This document shows, piece after piece, positions 8,093 to 18,690 of a stretch of 64,000 nucleotides of DNA. Location: NCBI GenBank assembly GCA_046047235.1, contig JBJOII010000004.1, positions 1 through 64,000 on the forward strand. Reading direction: 5' to 3'. This DNA is from JBMTVN01 sp046047235. GTDB taxonomy: Bacteria; Verrucomicrobiota; Verrucomicrobiia; Limisphaerales; JAHDYP01. The notes beneath the pieces are model-generated. The model made no database searches, was not told the origin of the DNA, and saw only the letters and a list, made by a program, of their open reading frames with translations. A program made the translations under genes and the position numbers. Within the stretch, counting starts at the first letter, position 1; each line of letters opens with the position of its first letter.

Positions 8093-11000
8093 TCAGGGAG
8101 TTTCCAGGATTCTGAAGTAGATCCGTCCTTCAGCCGGAAGCGGCGCTTCGATCCGGATTACCGGTTCGACGGCGACTTGGGCAGTACCAAGCGGCAGCCA
8201 GACAGGGTTATTGAGGTCAACCGAGTACTCGACCTGATAAGTCCACCCGGGTTTCGCCACCCAGCCCATCTGGACCGAGTCCGGCGTCACCACAAACACC
8301 AGCGGCTCCATGTAGGGTCCATTGTCAGACGTACCATACAAAGGCGCATTGGCACCTCGGGGCGTAGCCGCCGTCATGAACCCAATCGTGTCCGCCGCAT
8401 CGGCGAACCGACCTTCACTGACGTCCTCCGCCTGTGGCCCAAACGACACCGTATCCACCAGCGTGCCATCCGGCGCGAACAGCCCCAAGGTCTCCCCCGA
8501 GCGCGACAAGGAGAAGCCCGCATGCAGGTCTGAACCGGATAGCCCACCCTGCTCGGGCTCGCCATCAGCCCAGACCAACAGATACCCCCCGGGAGTCAGC
8601 AACGTCCCCTCCGGGATCTGCCACCGCGACCACTGCGCCAGATCGTCGGTGAGGTAAAACCCCGACAGGTCCGCCACACCCTGTCCTGAGTTGTACAATT
8701 CAAACCAGTCCTCGGCCTGCCCGTCGACAGGATCAACGAGGGTGGACTGGTTGTCGGCCATCCATTCGTTCAACCTCACCATCAATCCCCAGATCGGCGA
8801 GGCCGGCCCCTCGTAGATCACTGTCACCGAGTCGGTCGCGCCTTCCGCCGGCCGTCCATCCGCATCCAGCCCCTCGAATACCATGACGTTAGTCCCCTCG
8901 CCTGTCAGCGGCACCTCCATGGACCAGGCCGTTGAAGTCAGCCACACCGGGGCTCGCGTTACGCCGTTCACTGCCAACCCCGCCACTGCCATGGGAGCCG
9001 TCCCCGTGAAAACCACCGGGTTATTCGTAGTCACCACGACAGGTGGACCGTTCACGAGAAAACCCGTGTTCTCCGAGTTGAGTTGCGCTTCAAGAAAGGT
9101 CCGCCTGGTTGCAAACCAATCCGCCACGGCAGTCGGGGCAATCAAAGCCCCGCCATCACACATCGTGACCCCCTCGCCCACCAGCCAACCGTATTTGGCC
9201 TCCATCACTGGGGTGTAATCGGACGCCACGAATGCCTCATCCAAGGCCTTCTGAACCGCGCGGAAATACGCACGCCTGAAAGGCGGATAAGCATAGAGTC
9301 GCGCCACCGTAGGATCCTGGGAGCTGAACAAGGACGCCGTCGACGGGCTGTAGTTGCCGGAAGCCCCGGCCGCCACAAGCATCAGCCAGTCCAGATCAAA
9401 CGCATACAACTGCCAACCCTCAGTCTCCGGCTTGTAGGCATACATGTTCTTGCCAATGTTGTGCCCCCAGCTGTCGAAATTCACGATGATGTGCTCGAAC
9501 GCAAACATCCCCATGCACTCCTCCACATCCATGGTCGTCGAGATCATCGAGGTGTAAGGCTCCGGATCCGGAGCGTTCATGGCGTCCACCCATTCGAACA
9601 GGTTGGTAAAACTGTCCGCTGAATCATATGAGCGCCGCAGCCAGTTCCACCGATACCTCGCCTTTTTCTTCTCCCCATCCACACCGTTGAACACTTCGAG
9701 CGTCGGCATCGGATCGGCGATCCGCGACCCCGTGTCACTAAACTCAAACGCACGGTCAATCTTGTAGAAGTCACCGTCGGAATCGCCCGGCGACCATGCG
9801 CGGATAAAATCGCGAGCCGGTTGAATGACGGCCTCAAATACGCCTCCCCGCTGCATGTCAGTCACGCCATTCACGCTGAGCCGAATGAAATGCCGAAAGC
9901 TGAAAGGCAACCCCATCCGGTCCGCAATCCAGTAGGCCATCTGCTCCTGCACTGCGGTCCGTTCGTTGCCGTGCCCGCCCGGCCAGTCCAACACCAGATC
10001 GGTTCCTCCAAGGAAGATGTCATCCCCCGGAACCTCAATGCTGTAACCACAACGATTGCCCGCAGGCGTGTTGTACCCGGGCGAGATGTACGGACTCCCC
10101 GCATACTGGGCCAGGGTGTTGTAGATCGCCCGCTGGTTCCCGTAAACGAACGTCACGTCATTCGGGGTGTTGTCCAGCTTGTTGCGCGAAGTCCAGGTAT
10201 CGAACGTCGCCTGCGTCATCCAAATCCGATAGGCGGGAATGCTCCCTGGCCTGACCTCGTCACCCCAGCGAACCAGACATTCCCGGGCAGGCGCATTGTC
10301 CGGGTAGGTAGCCCACAGTGGCGGAAGAGAGGCATCATCCGCCTCCACATGAAACGCCACCAGCACACCACCAGCCTGAGCTGGAAGGATTGCAGAATAC
10401 CTCCCGTCTCCAGCCACCGCGTCACCACCCAGACCATCGTCGGACATCACGACGGTCTGGAGCGTGCCCCCTGGATCGACGCGATACTTCAACCGCAGCT
10501 CGCCAACACCATCAGGGTCTGCCGCGCAAGCGGTCACATAGACCGCCTCGCCCGCTGCAGGCACGACCGGAAAGTGACTGACCTCGAAGATGGCCGGGGG
10601 ACCATTCGCCACCTGCTGCCCATTGACCTGTCCAGGTGTTCCAGGATTTCCGGGAGTCTCCAACTTGGCCAGGGTCTCGACCCAACGGCCGCGAATCCTG
10701 AAAAGCACCTCCGGATATCCGCGCAACCAACGAACCTTGGCACGGATGACAGCTACGCTCCCCACACTCAACGCCGTGGTCAACGGCACACGAATGCGGT
10801 TCATCTGGTTATCGCCGCGATCCACCGCCACGATCCGGTAACACCCTCCCCGACCCACACCCCCCGCCGACTGATGCACGGACCCGGAGAGCGTCCCCTC
10901 GGCCGTCCACCCAGCAGCATCATTTGTAAAGCCCGGGTTCGCGATCAGGTTGTTCCCGTTGGCGTCCAAAACCTCCACGTCGTCCAGCAAACATTCCCCG

Positions 11001-14000
11001 GCCCCCAGCAACAGCACCTGCAGCTGATTAGGCGAAGTCTCACCCAACTCCACCCGGTTGGTGTAATCGACGGTAGTCCACAATGCCTTGCTGCCCTCAT
11101 CGCTCGCAGCCCAGTTCGCCGCCAGATGTCCGTCACTCCGGGGATCCACCCGCTCCAGACTGCTCCCGCCGGCATCTGCCCACGCGCTCCAGCGTCCACC
11201 ATCGCGGTAGGCCACTTCATCCAGAGTAATCCAGGCCGTGTTGGTCACAATGATCCCAACTTGATTGGTGCTCACCAGCTCCTCCGGCATCGACAGGACA
11301 AGGGTGTCACCCGAGTTGTCCAAAGCCCCGCCATAGTCGCCCACGGTGTTGGCTGAATTCAGGACCCCGGGGTATCGCGACAGCAGGTTCGTCCGGTTCG
11401 CCGCAACCACCAGATAACCGCCGCCCGGGATCGACGTCCCGGCAGGCATCTCGTAATCAATCCCGCGAGTAAACCTCCAGCCACTCACGTCGACCGCCGC
11501 CCCGCTGCGATTGTGTAACTCCACAAATTCATCGTCGCTACTCCTGCTGATGGGATTGTAGAGCAACTCATTGATCACCACGGTCGGAAGCTGAAAGGCC
11601 GAGTTGGCCCCACCCGGCGTCCGCTGAGCCATGGCGCGGATTCTCGCTGCCCCGTCCGGATATCGTCCGCTCGCCACGCCATTCGCCTGACCCGCAAATT
11701 GAACCGCATCCAACACGCGCGTTCTCAGTGCGTTCATCAGGTAGATGGTCTCCCCTGCAGCATCGAGAGCAAAACCCAGCTCGCTCTGGTCAAACACGAT
11801 CCAGCCATACGGACCCAGAACCGTACCGTCGGGTATGCGGAACACATTCGTCGATCCAACTTCAACCAGCCCGCTCCGCCGATCACTCAGCAGACAACCC
11901 GAGATGTCGCGGGCTTCACCTGAGGCGTTGTACAACTCAATGTAGTCCAGCAAAGGGTCATCGGTGTGCGCCAGGAACTCATTAATACAGAGAGCCCGCA
12001 GCGGCTCGATGCCCTGGCTGTCAGCACGCCCCGGCGATCCACCCACAACATCGCTGATCCTCCACGCCGCAGGCTGGTTCTCACCCAGACTCGGCTTGGC
12101 CAACACAAGGGAATGCCCCGTCCCATCCGCCGCCCGCGGCCACTCGCCTCCCGTGCCATAGTTCACCTCAAGGAAGACCGCACCGGTCCTGTGCCTCAAG
12201 CGCACAACACCTCCATTGTCGGAAAGAGATCCCGAGAACGGCCCGACCACATTCGTAATCCCCGCCTGTGCAGCAAGCACCACCGGATCCTTGGCCACCA
12301 CGAGATAGTGACCCGGCCCCAGCACAACACCGTCAGGAAAGGTGTAACTGATGTCACCACTGAGCCGGTAACCGCTCAAATCCTCAGGCGTCCCGATCGC
12401 GTTGAAAATCTCCACAAACTCAAGAGCCGCACCCTCCGCACCCGCTGGATGATACATGATCTCAGTCACTACGAACGGCGTCAGCCGACTCGACTGCCCG
12501 GGCACTTCAAAATCCAGCGCCGTCGTCAGTTCGCGCGCGCTCTCCACATCACCCCAGTCCCGAAACTGCACATCAACCTGCTCACCAGAGCGATGGCTTG
12601 CAACCATGAGTCCCACCTGGATGGTCGTGCCAAACGTGATGTCGACCTCCCCCAACCGCCGCCAATGAACACCATCCAAAGCAGCGTAACCGGTGAAGCG
12701 GTCCCCAACACGGGAAAGCCGCAGCCATGTATCCGGGTAATTGGCGGGAAACAGACCTGCCGGCACCGATGGCTGCCTGCTGCTCTGCACCTGCCTCGAA
12801 ACGAAGCCCACCCCCACGTTGGATGGCGTGGCAAACACAGCTGCGAACGGAGCGTTCCCTGCATCAGACTCACGCGCCATCAAACCGCCCTGCGCCCAGA
12901 TGTCGCCAGGCGCAAAGCCTGCCACGCGAACACGCAGATCAAAATCGCCCGTGTAAGCCTTGCTCGCAAACAAACCGGAATCCGAGTTGCCCACAAATCC
13001 CGTTCCCGCTGCCCGGATGTCATACCCCCCCGCCACCGGCAACAGCTCGCCAACGAACGGATCATTGCCAATCTGCTGAGCCATCAGGGAATCCTCCGGA
13101 GCAGAGGGATCTACAGTCACACTCCAGCTCAAAGGGCTGAAGGGGTTGGGAACAGGGGCCAGATCAGCAATCCCATGTTCCAATGCCCAGGAAAAAACGA
13201 CCTCGCCCCCGGTGATCTCCGGAAAGCTAAAGGCGTAGTTCCTCGCCGAATACACCTCCAAGCCCGTCGCATGTTGCCCGTTAGCCAGTAGGTCCGCAGC
13301 GTCCACGCCCTCCACATCTTCGCTAAAGGCAACCTCTACCGAACTCACCGCCCGAACCACCGCTCCGTCCCGGGGAAACGTGCTCGCCAACGTAGGCGCA
13401 GTCACGTCCTTGTTGCTGCCCAGCGCAGCCGCGATCAGAAAATCCGAACTCCCCGTCAAACTCGCGTTGAACGCCTGAATGGCAATCACGTTGTCGCCGC
13501 TGACAAGAAACGTCCCCGCGTCGGGTATGACAATGCCAGCTGTGTTGGGTTCCCCCTGCGCCCCAGCCGCGGTCCCGTTGAAGGGGATCTCGCCAGCAGG
13601 AACATTGACCCGCAGCACTTCAGTCCCATTGATCCATACGACACACCCATCATCCGAACGCACATCCAATGTCAGCTCCGTCGGCACATTGGCCGTGCTG
13701 ATCGTGAAGTTCTTCCGGAGATAAATGCAGGAGTAATTCCCACTCATGTCCGCCAGCTCGGTGGCACCACTGTATCCCGAACCCAATTCGTAGAAGAAGG
13801 GCGCCTCAGCAACCGCCCATGCCGAATCATCAAAACCCACACTCCGCCACGCGGTCGCGTCCGGCGATGATGCCTCGGCCAATCCCTTCAGCAACTTCCA
13901 CGAGGTCTCCTCCGGAAAAAACACGTCGGCTTTCGTCGCCGAAGCACTCAGAAGTGTAAGACCAACGAAAGCGTTTAGCAGGAAGGATGGTTTGGATGTC

Positions 14001-14002
14001 AT
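8093..14002 (-). CDS. Giant secreted lamin-tail-domain / CotH-like surface protein
   Basis: 1969 residues from ATG at 14002, chosen because it starts a signal peptide (MTSKPSFLLNAFVGLTLLSA); an in-frame ATG 13 codons upstream adds no leader features. In order: a carbohydrate-binding-like beta-sandwich, an Ig-like Big_5 domain (TFPRDGAVV...FSEDV), a DUF1349/LamG-like region, three lamin-tail domains (each with INE/TEIMY...FVEIFN-type signatures), a Galactose-binding-like stretch, a CotH-like domain (YRIWMTQATFDTW through the LDWPGGHGNE region), a fourth lamin-tail domain (LNEWMADNQ) and a C-terminal beta-sandwich ending YFRILETP. Such proteins are typical of Verrucomicrobia and Planctomycetes; CotH domains are atypical protein kinases in spore coats, but activity here is unknown. 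The role is probably cell surface or adhesion. Confidence 0.88.
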   Translation of the reverse strand: MTSKPSFLLNAFVGLTLLSASATKADVFFPEETSWKLLKGLAEASSPDATAWRSVGFDDSAWAVAEAPFFYELGSGYSGATELADMSGNYSCIYLRKNFTISTANVPTELTLDVRSDDGCVVWINGTEVLRVNVPAGEIPFNGTAAGAQGEPNTAGIVIPDAGTFLVSGDNVIAIQAFNASLTGSSDFLIAAALGSNKDVTAPTLASTFPRDGAVVRAVSSVEVAFSEDVEGVDAADLLANGQHATGLEVYSARNYAFSFPEITGGEVVFSWALEHGIADLAPVPNPFSPLSWSVTVDPSAPEDSLMAQQIGNDPFVGELLPVAGGYDIRAAGTGFVGNSDSGLFASKAYTGDFDLRVRVAGFAPGDIWAQGGLMARESDAGNAPFAAVFATPSNVGVGFVSRQVQSSRQPSVPAGLFPANYPDTWLRLSRVGDRFTGYAALDGVHWRRLGEVDITFGTTIQVGLMVASHRSGEQVDVQFRDWGDVESARELTTALDFEVPGQSSRLTPFVVTEIMYHPAGAEGAALEFVEIFNAIGTPEDLSGYRLSGDISYTFPDGVVLGPGHYLVVAKDPVVLAAQAGITNVVGPFSGSLSDNGGVVRLRHRTGAVFLEVNYGTGGEWPRAADGTGHSLVLAKPSLGENQPAAWRISDVVGGSPGRADSQGIEPLRALCINEFLAHTDDPLLDYIELYNASGEARDISGCLLSDRRSGLVEVGSTNVFRIPDGTVLGPYGWIVFDQSELGFALDAAGETIYLMNALRTRVLDAVQFAGQANGVASGRYPDGAARIRAMAQRTPGGANSAFQLPTVVINELLYNPISRSSDDEFVELHNRSGAAVDVSGWRFTRGIDYEMPAGTSIPGGGYLVVAANRTNLLSRYPGVLNSANTVGDYGGALDNSGDTLVLSMPEELVSTNQVGIIVTNTAWITLDEVAYRDGGRWSAWADAGGSSLERVDPRSDGHLAANWAASDEGSKALWTTVDYTNRVELGETSPNQLQVLLLGAGECLLDDVEVLDANGNNLIANPGFTNDAAGWTAEGTLSGSVHQSAGGVGRGGCYRIVAVDRGDNQMNRIRVPLTTALSVGSVAVIRAKVRWLRGYPEVLFRIRGRWVETLAKLETPGNPGTPGQVNGQQVANGPPAIFEVSHFPVVPAAGEAVYVTACAADPDGVGELRLKYRVDPGGTLQTVVMSDDGLGGDAVAGDGRYSAILPAQAGGVLVAFHVEADDASLPPLWATYPDNAPARECLVRWGDEVRPGSIPAYRIWMTQATFDTWTSRNKLDNTPNDVTFVYGNQRAIYNTLAQYAGSPYISPGYNTPAGNRCGYSIEVPGDDIFLGGTDLVLDWPGGHGNERTAVQEQMAYWIADRMGLPFSFRHFIRLSVNGVTDMQRGGVFEAVIQPARDFIRAWSPGDSDGDFYKIDRAFEFSDTGSRIADPMPTLEVFNGVDGEKKKARYRWNWLRRSYDSADSFTNLFEWVDAMNAPDPEPYTSMISTTMDVEECMGMFAFEHIIVNFDSWGHNIGKNMYAYKPETEGWQLYAFDLDWLMLVAAGASGNYSPSTASLFSSQDPTVARLYAYPPFRRAYFRAVQKALDEAFVASDYTPVMEAKYGWLVGEGVTMCDGGALIAPTAVADWFATRRTFLEAQLNSENTGFLVNGPPVVVTTNNPVVFTGTAPMAVAGLAVNGVTRAPVWLTSTAWSMEVPLTGEGTNVMVFEGLDADGRPAEGATDSVTVIYEGPASPIWGLMVRLNEWMADNQSTLVDPVDGQAEDWFELYNSGQGVADLSGFYLTDDLAQWSRWQIPEGTLLTPGGYLLVWADGEPEQGGLSGSDLHAGFSLSRSGETLGLFAPDGTLVDTVSFGPQAEDVSEGRFADAADTIGFMTAATPRGANAPLYGTSDNGPYMEPLVFVVTPDSVQMGWVAKPGWTYQVEYSVDLNNPVWLPLGTAQVAVEPVIRIEAPLPAEGRIYFRILETP

Positions 14003-14200
14003 GGCAGCACACCCCACGGTCAAGCCGTAGGGTCGGAGCAAACCTCACCCCTGCGGCGATCCAGTGGGGCTGAGGTAAATAGGCCACAACTCACCGACCC
14101 TGACAAGTCAGACACCCGCTTCAGCCCGTCCGAAGCCGGGACTCGAACAGCTATGCGTTTCAGAGCAGTCTCCTGAAACGCTGAGACCAGCCACCCGCCG

Positions 14201-16729
14201 CTAACCCTGCCGACGAGGCTTGGACGACCGGGGCCTCGAACTCGACCTCCTGCCCTTGCGATGGTCCGTTCTCTTGGACTGTTGTTGTCCCCCTCCCTGC
14301 TGGCTCCTCTGCTCGCCCCGCTCCGACCTTTGCGACGAAGCCTTGCGGCCCCGGTTACGCGACTGCCCCCGCTGTTCTGATTTCGCGCCGCCCTCCGGTT
14401 TGCCCGCCCCCGGCGACTTGCGCGGCTCCGCAGCCCTCTGACCCTGCTCCTGCCGGTCAGGGCGACCCCCTCGACGAGGACGCGATCCTCCAGGTCGTTG
14501 CCCTCCCCTCCCCGAACGCGAACCCCGATCACCCCGATCACCCCGATCACCCCGATCACCCCGATCACCACGGCTGCCACTGTCAGCACGGCCGCGCTGC
14601 GGCCTACCCGACCGACCGCCAGCCGAGCTGCCCGCCTCCTGCACCGCGCGAAAATCCACCTGCTTCTTGAAGGTATCGACCTTGCACACCTGCACCTTCA
14701 AAACGTCCCCCAAACGAATCACCCGCTTGGTCGCCCGCCCCACCAAATGGTTTCTCACGGAATCAAACACGAAGAAGTCGTTCTCGAAACTCGAGAGATG
14801 CACCAACCCGCTCATCCCGAGATCCGTCACATCCACAAAGAAACCAAAGTTGCGGATGTCCGTGACCATCGCGTCATAAGCCTGCGGGCTTTCCTCGTTC
14901 AACTGCGCACCCAGGAAGGCAAACAGCTTCACATCGCGACTGTCCCGCTCAGCATCCGCCGAGTTCCTCTCAGTCACGGAAATGTGGTCCGCCGTCTTTT
15001 CCATGGCACTCTTCGTCATGCCTGCATCCCCGTTCAGCAATCGATGGATCACCAGATCCGCATACCGCCGGATCGGCGACGTGAAATGCGCATATTTCTT
15101 CTTGGCCAAACCATAGTGTCCCAAAGGTTGAATCGCATAGCGCGCCCGCTTCAGGGATTTCAGGAAACCGATCTTCAGTGCTTCGCCAATCGGCAGGTCG
15201 CTCAACCGACGCAACAACTTCTGGACCTCGTTCCGGTTCTGCAGATTCCCGCAGGGCACCTCATGGCTCAGGACTTCCTCACGATACTCGTTCAACCGCT
15301 CCTCATCCGGCTCCTCATGCACGCGGTGCACCGCCACCTTGCCCTGCCGCAACAAGTGGGTCGCCACAGCCTCGTTGGCCAACAACATGAACTCCTCGAT
15401 CAGCTGGTGCGAAATGTCGTTGTCCACCTTCACGATCCGCTCAATCCGGCCGTGATCATCCAAATGGATCTTCATCTCGGGAAAATCCAAATCCAGCGAC
15501 CCATCCCGAAAACGACGACGCCGAATCGCCTGCGCCATCCGGTTCGCTTCATGCAGCATGACCTCCACGTCATCCTGAGCTTCACGCTGCAAAACTCCAA
15601 ACGCCTCTTCGTATGTGAAACGCCGCTTGGAATGGATCACCGCCGGGTAAAACTGAACACCCAACACCTGCCCGTCCTGACCCAACTCAAACTCCGCACA
15701 CTGCGTCAACCGATCCACCCGCGGCTTCAACGAACACAACTCATTGCTCAATGCCTCCGGTAACATCGGAATCACCCGGTCCACCAGATAGGTCGAGTTG
15801 CCCCGTTTCCTCGCCTCCTCGTCCAATGCCGACCCCGGCTTCACATACTGCGAGACATCTGCGATGTGAACCCAAAGCCTCCACTTCCCCTCGCCGGCCT
15901 TCTCCAGACAGAAAGCATCGTCAAAATCCTTCGCATCAAACGGATCAATCGTGATCACCCGATGCGACCGACAATCCCTCCGCCCCGCCAAATCCGCCGC
16001 GGTGATCTCCGTCCCGAAACCCTTGGCCTCGTCCAAAACCGCGCGCGGAAAACTCAACGGCAAACGGTACTGCCGCAGGACCGATAACATGTCGACCCCC
16101 TCGGCATCCGGTGCCCCCAGCACTTCAATGATCGTCCCTTCCGGATTGGTGTGCCTCGACTCCCACTCGGTCAACTCCACCACCACCTTGTCGCCAGCCC
16201 GGGCCGGCCGACCCGTATCCCTGGCCGGCGGCACGTAAATGTCATGGGGAATCCGCGGATCATCCGGTACCACATAAAGAAACTGCCGGCTCTCCTGCAA
16301 CGTGCCCACAATCTGCGTCCGGCTCCGCTCCAAAATCCGGATCACCGCCCCGCTCTGGGCACCATCACGCTTCTTGGCCAGCCCGCGTGGACGCACGTCC
16401 ACCCGCACCAGTACGCGGTCACCGTGCAGTGCAGTCGACAACCCGCTCGGCGGAATCACAATCTCCTTTCGGCCGGCCTCGTCCGGCTGCACAAAGCCCT
16501 TGCCCTGACGGTTCACCGAAAGCCTGCCCGCCACCAGGCTCGCATCCCGCGCAGGGATATAACGCTCACCCTTCGTCCGGGCCACTTCGCCCGCCCGCTC
16601 CAATTCACCCAACTCGCGGCGCAGCTCCGAAGCCTTGCCCGGCGGCAAACCCAGCGTTTGCATGATCCCTACCATATTCGCCGGCTGGTAATCTTCCCTG
16701 CTAATCAGGGCCAATATCTGCTCTCTCAT
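14201..16729 (-). CDS. rnr: Ribonuclease R
   Basis: 842 residues from ATG at 16729, which has GGAGG 7 bp upstream; the frame is open further upstream but without a ribosome site. An N-terminal winged-helix (MREQILALISREDYQP), cold-shock/OB domains, then the RNB catalytic domain with ITIDPFDAKDFDDAF (metal-binding aspartates) and RKRGNSTYLVDRVIPMLPE, followed by an S1 domain. RNase R is a processive 3'-5' exoribonuclease that degrades structured RNA. The last ~130 residues are low-complexity Arg/Gly/Ser-rich, including a run of Gly-Asp-Arg triplets encoded by a 9-bp repeat. This basic tail is longer than in the E. coli enzyme and probably binds RNA (inference). Confidence 0.95.
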   Translation of the reverse strand: MREQILALISREDYQPANMVGIMQTLGLPPGKASELRRELGELERAGEVARTKGERYIPARDASLVAGRLSVNRQGKGFVQPDEAGRKEIVIPPSGLSTALHGDRVLVRVDVRPRGLAKKRDGAQSGAVIRILERSRTQIVGTLQESRQFLYVVPDDPRIPHDIYVPPARDTGRPARAGDKVVVELTEWESRHTNPEGTIIEVLGAPDAEGVDMLSVLRQYRLPLSFPRAVLDEAKGFGTEITAADLAGRRDCRSHRVITIDPFDAKDFDDAFCLEKAGEGKWRLWVHIADVSQYVKPGSALDEEARKRGNSTYLVDRVIPMLPEALSNELCSLKPRVDRLTQCAEFELGQDGQVLGVQFYPAVIHSKRRFTYEEAFGVLQREAQDDVEVMLHEANRMAQAIRRRRFRDGSLDLDFPEMKIHLDDHGRIERIVKVDNDISHQLIEEFMLLANEAVATHLLRQGKVAVHRVHEEPDEERLNEYREEVLSHEVPCGNLQNRNEVQKLLRRLSDLPIGEALKIGFLKSLKRARYAIQPLGHYGLAKKKYAHFTSPIRRYADLVIHRLLNGDAGMTKSAMEKTADHISVTERNSADAERDSRDVKLFAFLGAQLNEESPQAYDAMVTDIRNFGFFVDVTDLGMSGLVHLSSFENDFFVFDSVRNHLVGRATKRVIRLGDVLKVQVCKVDTFKKQVDFRAVQEAGSSAGGRSGRPQRGRADSGSRGDRGDRGDRGDRGDRGSRSGRGGQRPGGSRPRRGGRPDRQEQGQRAAEPRKSPGAGKPEGGAKSEQRGQSRNRGRKASSQRSERGEQRSQQGGGQQQSKRTDHRKGRRSSSRPRSSKPRRQG
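14527..14571. repeat. 9-bp tandem repeat inside rnr
   Basis: Unit GATCACCCC occurs four times perfectly plus one variant, in phase with the rnr reading frame on the minus strand, encoding consecutive Gly-Asp-Arg triplets. Because the unit is three codons, length changes would keep the frame. Confidence 0.9.
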
Positions 16730-17075
16730 GGAAAATCCTCCCGTAAAACCAAACAACCCTCGCCCCTCGTTATCTGGGCAATCCTCAGGGTCAACCTCCT
16801 CGAAACTCTCGTGTGGAAGCAAGGCGCCTGCCGATATCTAAGCCATGCATTGATGCCACACTCTGGCACCGCACTTGAAAGGGGGCAAGCTCCGTGGAGG
16901 GTTTCCTACGCGGAAAACCCCCGCGCTGTCCATGAAAAAAGCGTTGTCCCCTCCCACCAAAACCCGTTTCATCCACCCCCGCGCCTCGGGAACGCCCTTA
17001 CGCTGGAGTCTTGGAACTCACCCTGTAGTTCGCTCACCGCTCCATGCCCCACCCGCGGCTACCCAGACATTCAAA
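16730..17075. other. Divergent intergenic region between rnr and the MFS gene
   Basis: About 350 bp separating divergent genes, so it should hold both promoters. The only site I can support is the GGAGG ribosome-binding site of rnr (about 16737-16741 on the minus strand). No convincing -35/-10 pair was found by eye. Confidence 0.5.
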
Positions 17076-18296
17076 ATGGCTTATTACCGCTTCTTCCTCA
17101 CCCACCCGCGCGTCCTCTCGTTCGGTATCCTCCTCACTCTGTTCTCCAGCTTCGGCCAAACCTTCCTCATTTCCATCTTCGTCCCCCAACTCCTCAGCAC
17201 GTTCCAGCTGAATACTGCCCAGTTCGGCGCACTCTACGCCACCGCCACGCTCCTCAGCGCAACCTCCCTCCCCTACTTCGGCAGACTCATCGACCGCACC
17301 ACCCTCCGCACGTTCAGCCTCGCCGTTGGCACCGGTCTGGTCTGCGCCTGCCTCGCCATGGCCTCCGCCCCCCACGTCGCCATCCTCTTCCTCGCTATTC
17401 TCGGACTCCGCCTCACCGGACAAGGCCTCCTCAGCCTCACCGCTTCCACCACCATGGCCCGGGTCTTCCAGGAAGGACGCGGCAAAGCCCTCAGCGTCTC
17501 CGGACTCGGCTACCCCCTCGGCGAAGGTATCCTTCCCATGGGGGTCGTGCTCCTCGTCCATACGGTAGGATGGCGACTCAGCTGGGCCATCCTCGGCATC
17601 CTCATCGCCCTCCTCCTGCTCCCCGCGATGGCTTCCCTCCTCAAGGACGTCGAGCACCTCCACCAAAAGGAAATCCAACAACACCGTAACCAAACCACGC
17701 GTCTCAGGCTCTGGCGCGATTGGCGCTTCCTCCTGCTACTCCCCGGCACGCTCTTCATCCCCTGCGTCCTCACCGCCCTCTTCCTCTACCAACTGCCGCT
17801 CGCCGAAAATCAGGGTTGGTCGGCGTCCACGGTCGCCTCCGCCTTCGTCGGATTCGCCGCTGCCCGCATGGCTACCTCCCTCGCAGTCGGCCCAATGATT
17901 GATCGCTACGGAGCCCTCCGCCTCTACCCGGCCATTCTACTGCCCCTGTCTCTCGGGCTCGCCCTCCTCAGCTCAGGCCAGCAACCCTCGATCGCCTACG
18001 CCTACCTGGCCCTCGCCGGAATCAGCCAAGGCATCGCCAGCCCCACCCAGACCGCACTCCTCGCCCAAGTCTACGGCACCCACACTCTCGGAACCACCAA
18101 AGGCACCCTCGCCACCTGTGCCATCTTCATGACGGCGCTCGGCCCCGTCGCGCTCGGCTCCCTCCTCAAGGCCGAAATCCCCTTCTCCACCATCCTCCCC
18201 TGCCTCACTGTCGCCAGCATCACGCTCGCCGCTGTCAGTTTCCTCGCAGCAAAACTCATCAGCCCACATACCCACCAATCCACCCCCGCCACATAG
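17076..18296 (+). CDS. MFS transporter
   Basis: 406 residues from ATG at 17076 (MAYYRFFLTHPRVLSFG), chosen because the upstream 67 in-frame residues are hydrophilic and unlike a transporter N-terminus. About 12 hydrophobic segments in two halves, with a central cytoplasmic loop (LLKDVEHLHQKEIQQHRNQT). A GRLIDRTTLR sequence after TM2 corresponds to the MFS loop 2-3 signature, and GPMIDRYG repeats it in the second half. Major facilitator proteins are secondary carriers; the substrate cannot be inferred. It stands alone, followed by a repeat-filled intergenic region. Confidence 0.85.
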   Translation: MAYYRFFLTHPRVLSFGILLTLFSSFGQTFLISIFVPQLLSTFQLNTAQFGALYATATLLSATSLPYFGRLIDRTTLRTFSLAVGTGLVCACLAMASAPHVAILFLAILGLRLTGQGLLSLTASTTMARVFQEGRGKALSVSGLGYPLGEGILPMGVVLLVHTVGWRLSWAILGILIALLLLPAMASLLKDVEHLHQKEIQQHRNQTTRLRLWRDWRFLLLLPGTLFIPCVLTALFLYQLPLAENQGWSASTVASAFVGFAAARMATSLAVGPMIDRYGALRLYPAILLPLSLGLALLSSGQQPSIAYAYLALAGISQGIASPTQTALLAQVYGTHTLGTTKGTLATCAIFMTALGPVALGSLLKAEIPFSTILPCLTVASITLAAVSFLAAKLISPHTHQSTPAT

Positions 18297-18315
18297 CCCC
18301 CCACCTAGCGCATCA

Positions 18316-18372
18316 AAATCGAAATCGGGATCGGTATCAGGATCGAAATCCGAGAGTCAGGAGTCAGGAGTC
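18316..18372. repeat. ATCGRR hexamer tract followed by GAGTCAG heptamers
   Basis: Six degenerate 6-bp units (ATCGAA, ATCGGG, ATCGGT, ATCAGG) are followed directly by two perfect and one partial GAGTCAG heptamers. Confidence 0.75.
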
Positions 18373-18598
18373 GACACACACCGTCTCTCCCGACCTCTCG
18401 TCCAGAGCTCGATGAGCGCAGGAACCTCACAAGTCATTGCACCACCCCATTACAGTCCGTTGTCGTCCCGATTCGAGGATCCTGAGCGAACCGGCACCCA
18501 CGGGGGAGCCATGATTAGGGCCCACTCACGCGAGCCCCCGGCGCTACGCCCCACAACAGCCCTTCCGCCGCCGTCCTTCGGACTACGGGGGACAGACA

Positions 18599-18690
18599 GC
18601 CCTCAGCCCTCAGCCCTCAGCGCTCGGCGCTCGGCGCTCGGCGCTACGCGCTTTCCGGTTGCCGCTTACCTCCCCACGCTTTCCGCTTCC
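18599..18690. repeat. Heptamer array (CCCTCAG then CGCTCGG units)
   Basis: Three CCCTCAG units change into three or four CGCTCGG units and then degenerate GCTTACC/GCTTCCC-type sequence, ending about 30 bp before the fucosidase start codon. Confidence 0.8.

Noticed and set aside
9821..11356. 511-residue plus-strand ORF inside the LTD/CotH gene
   Set aside because: Antisense shadow; the minus frame has domain signatures and the plus frame has none.
16868..16890. Sigma-54 promoter-like TGGCAC near the MFS gene
   Set aside because: The -12 element reads TTGAA with wrong spacing.
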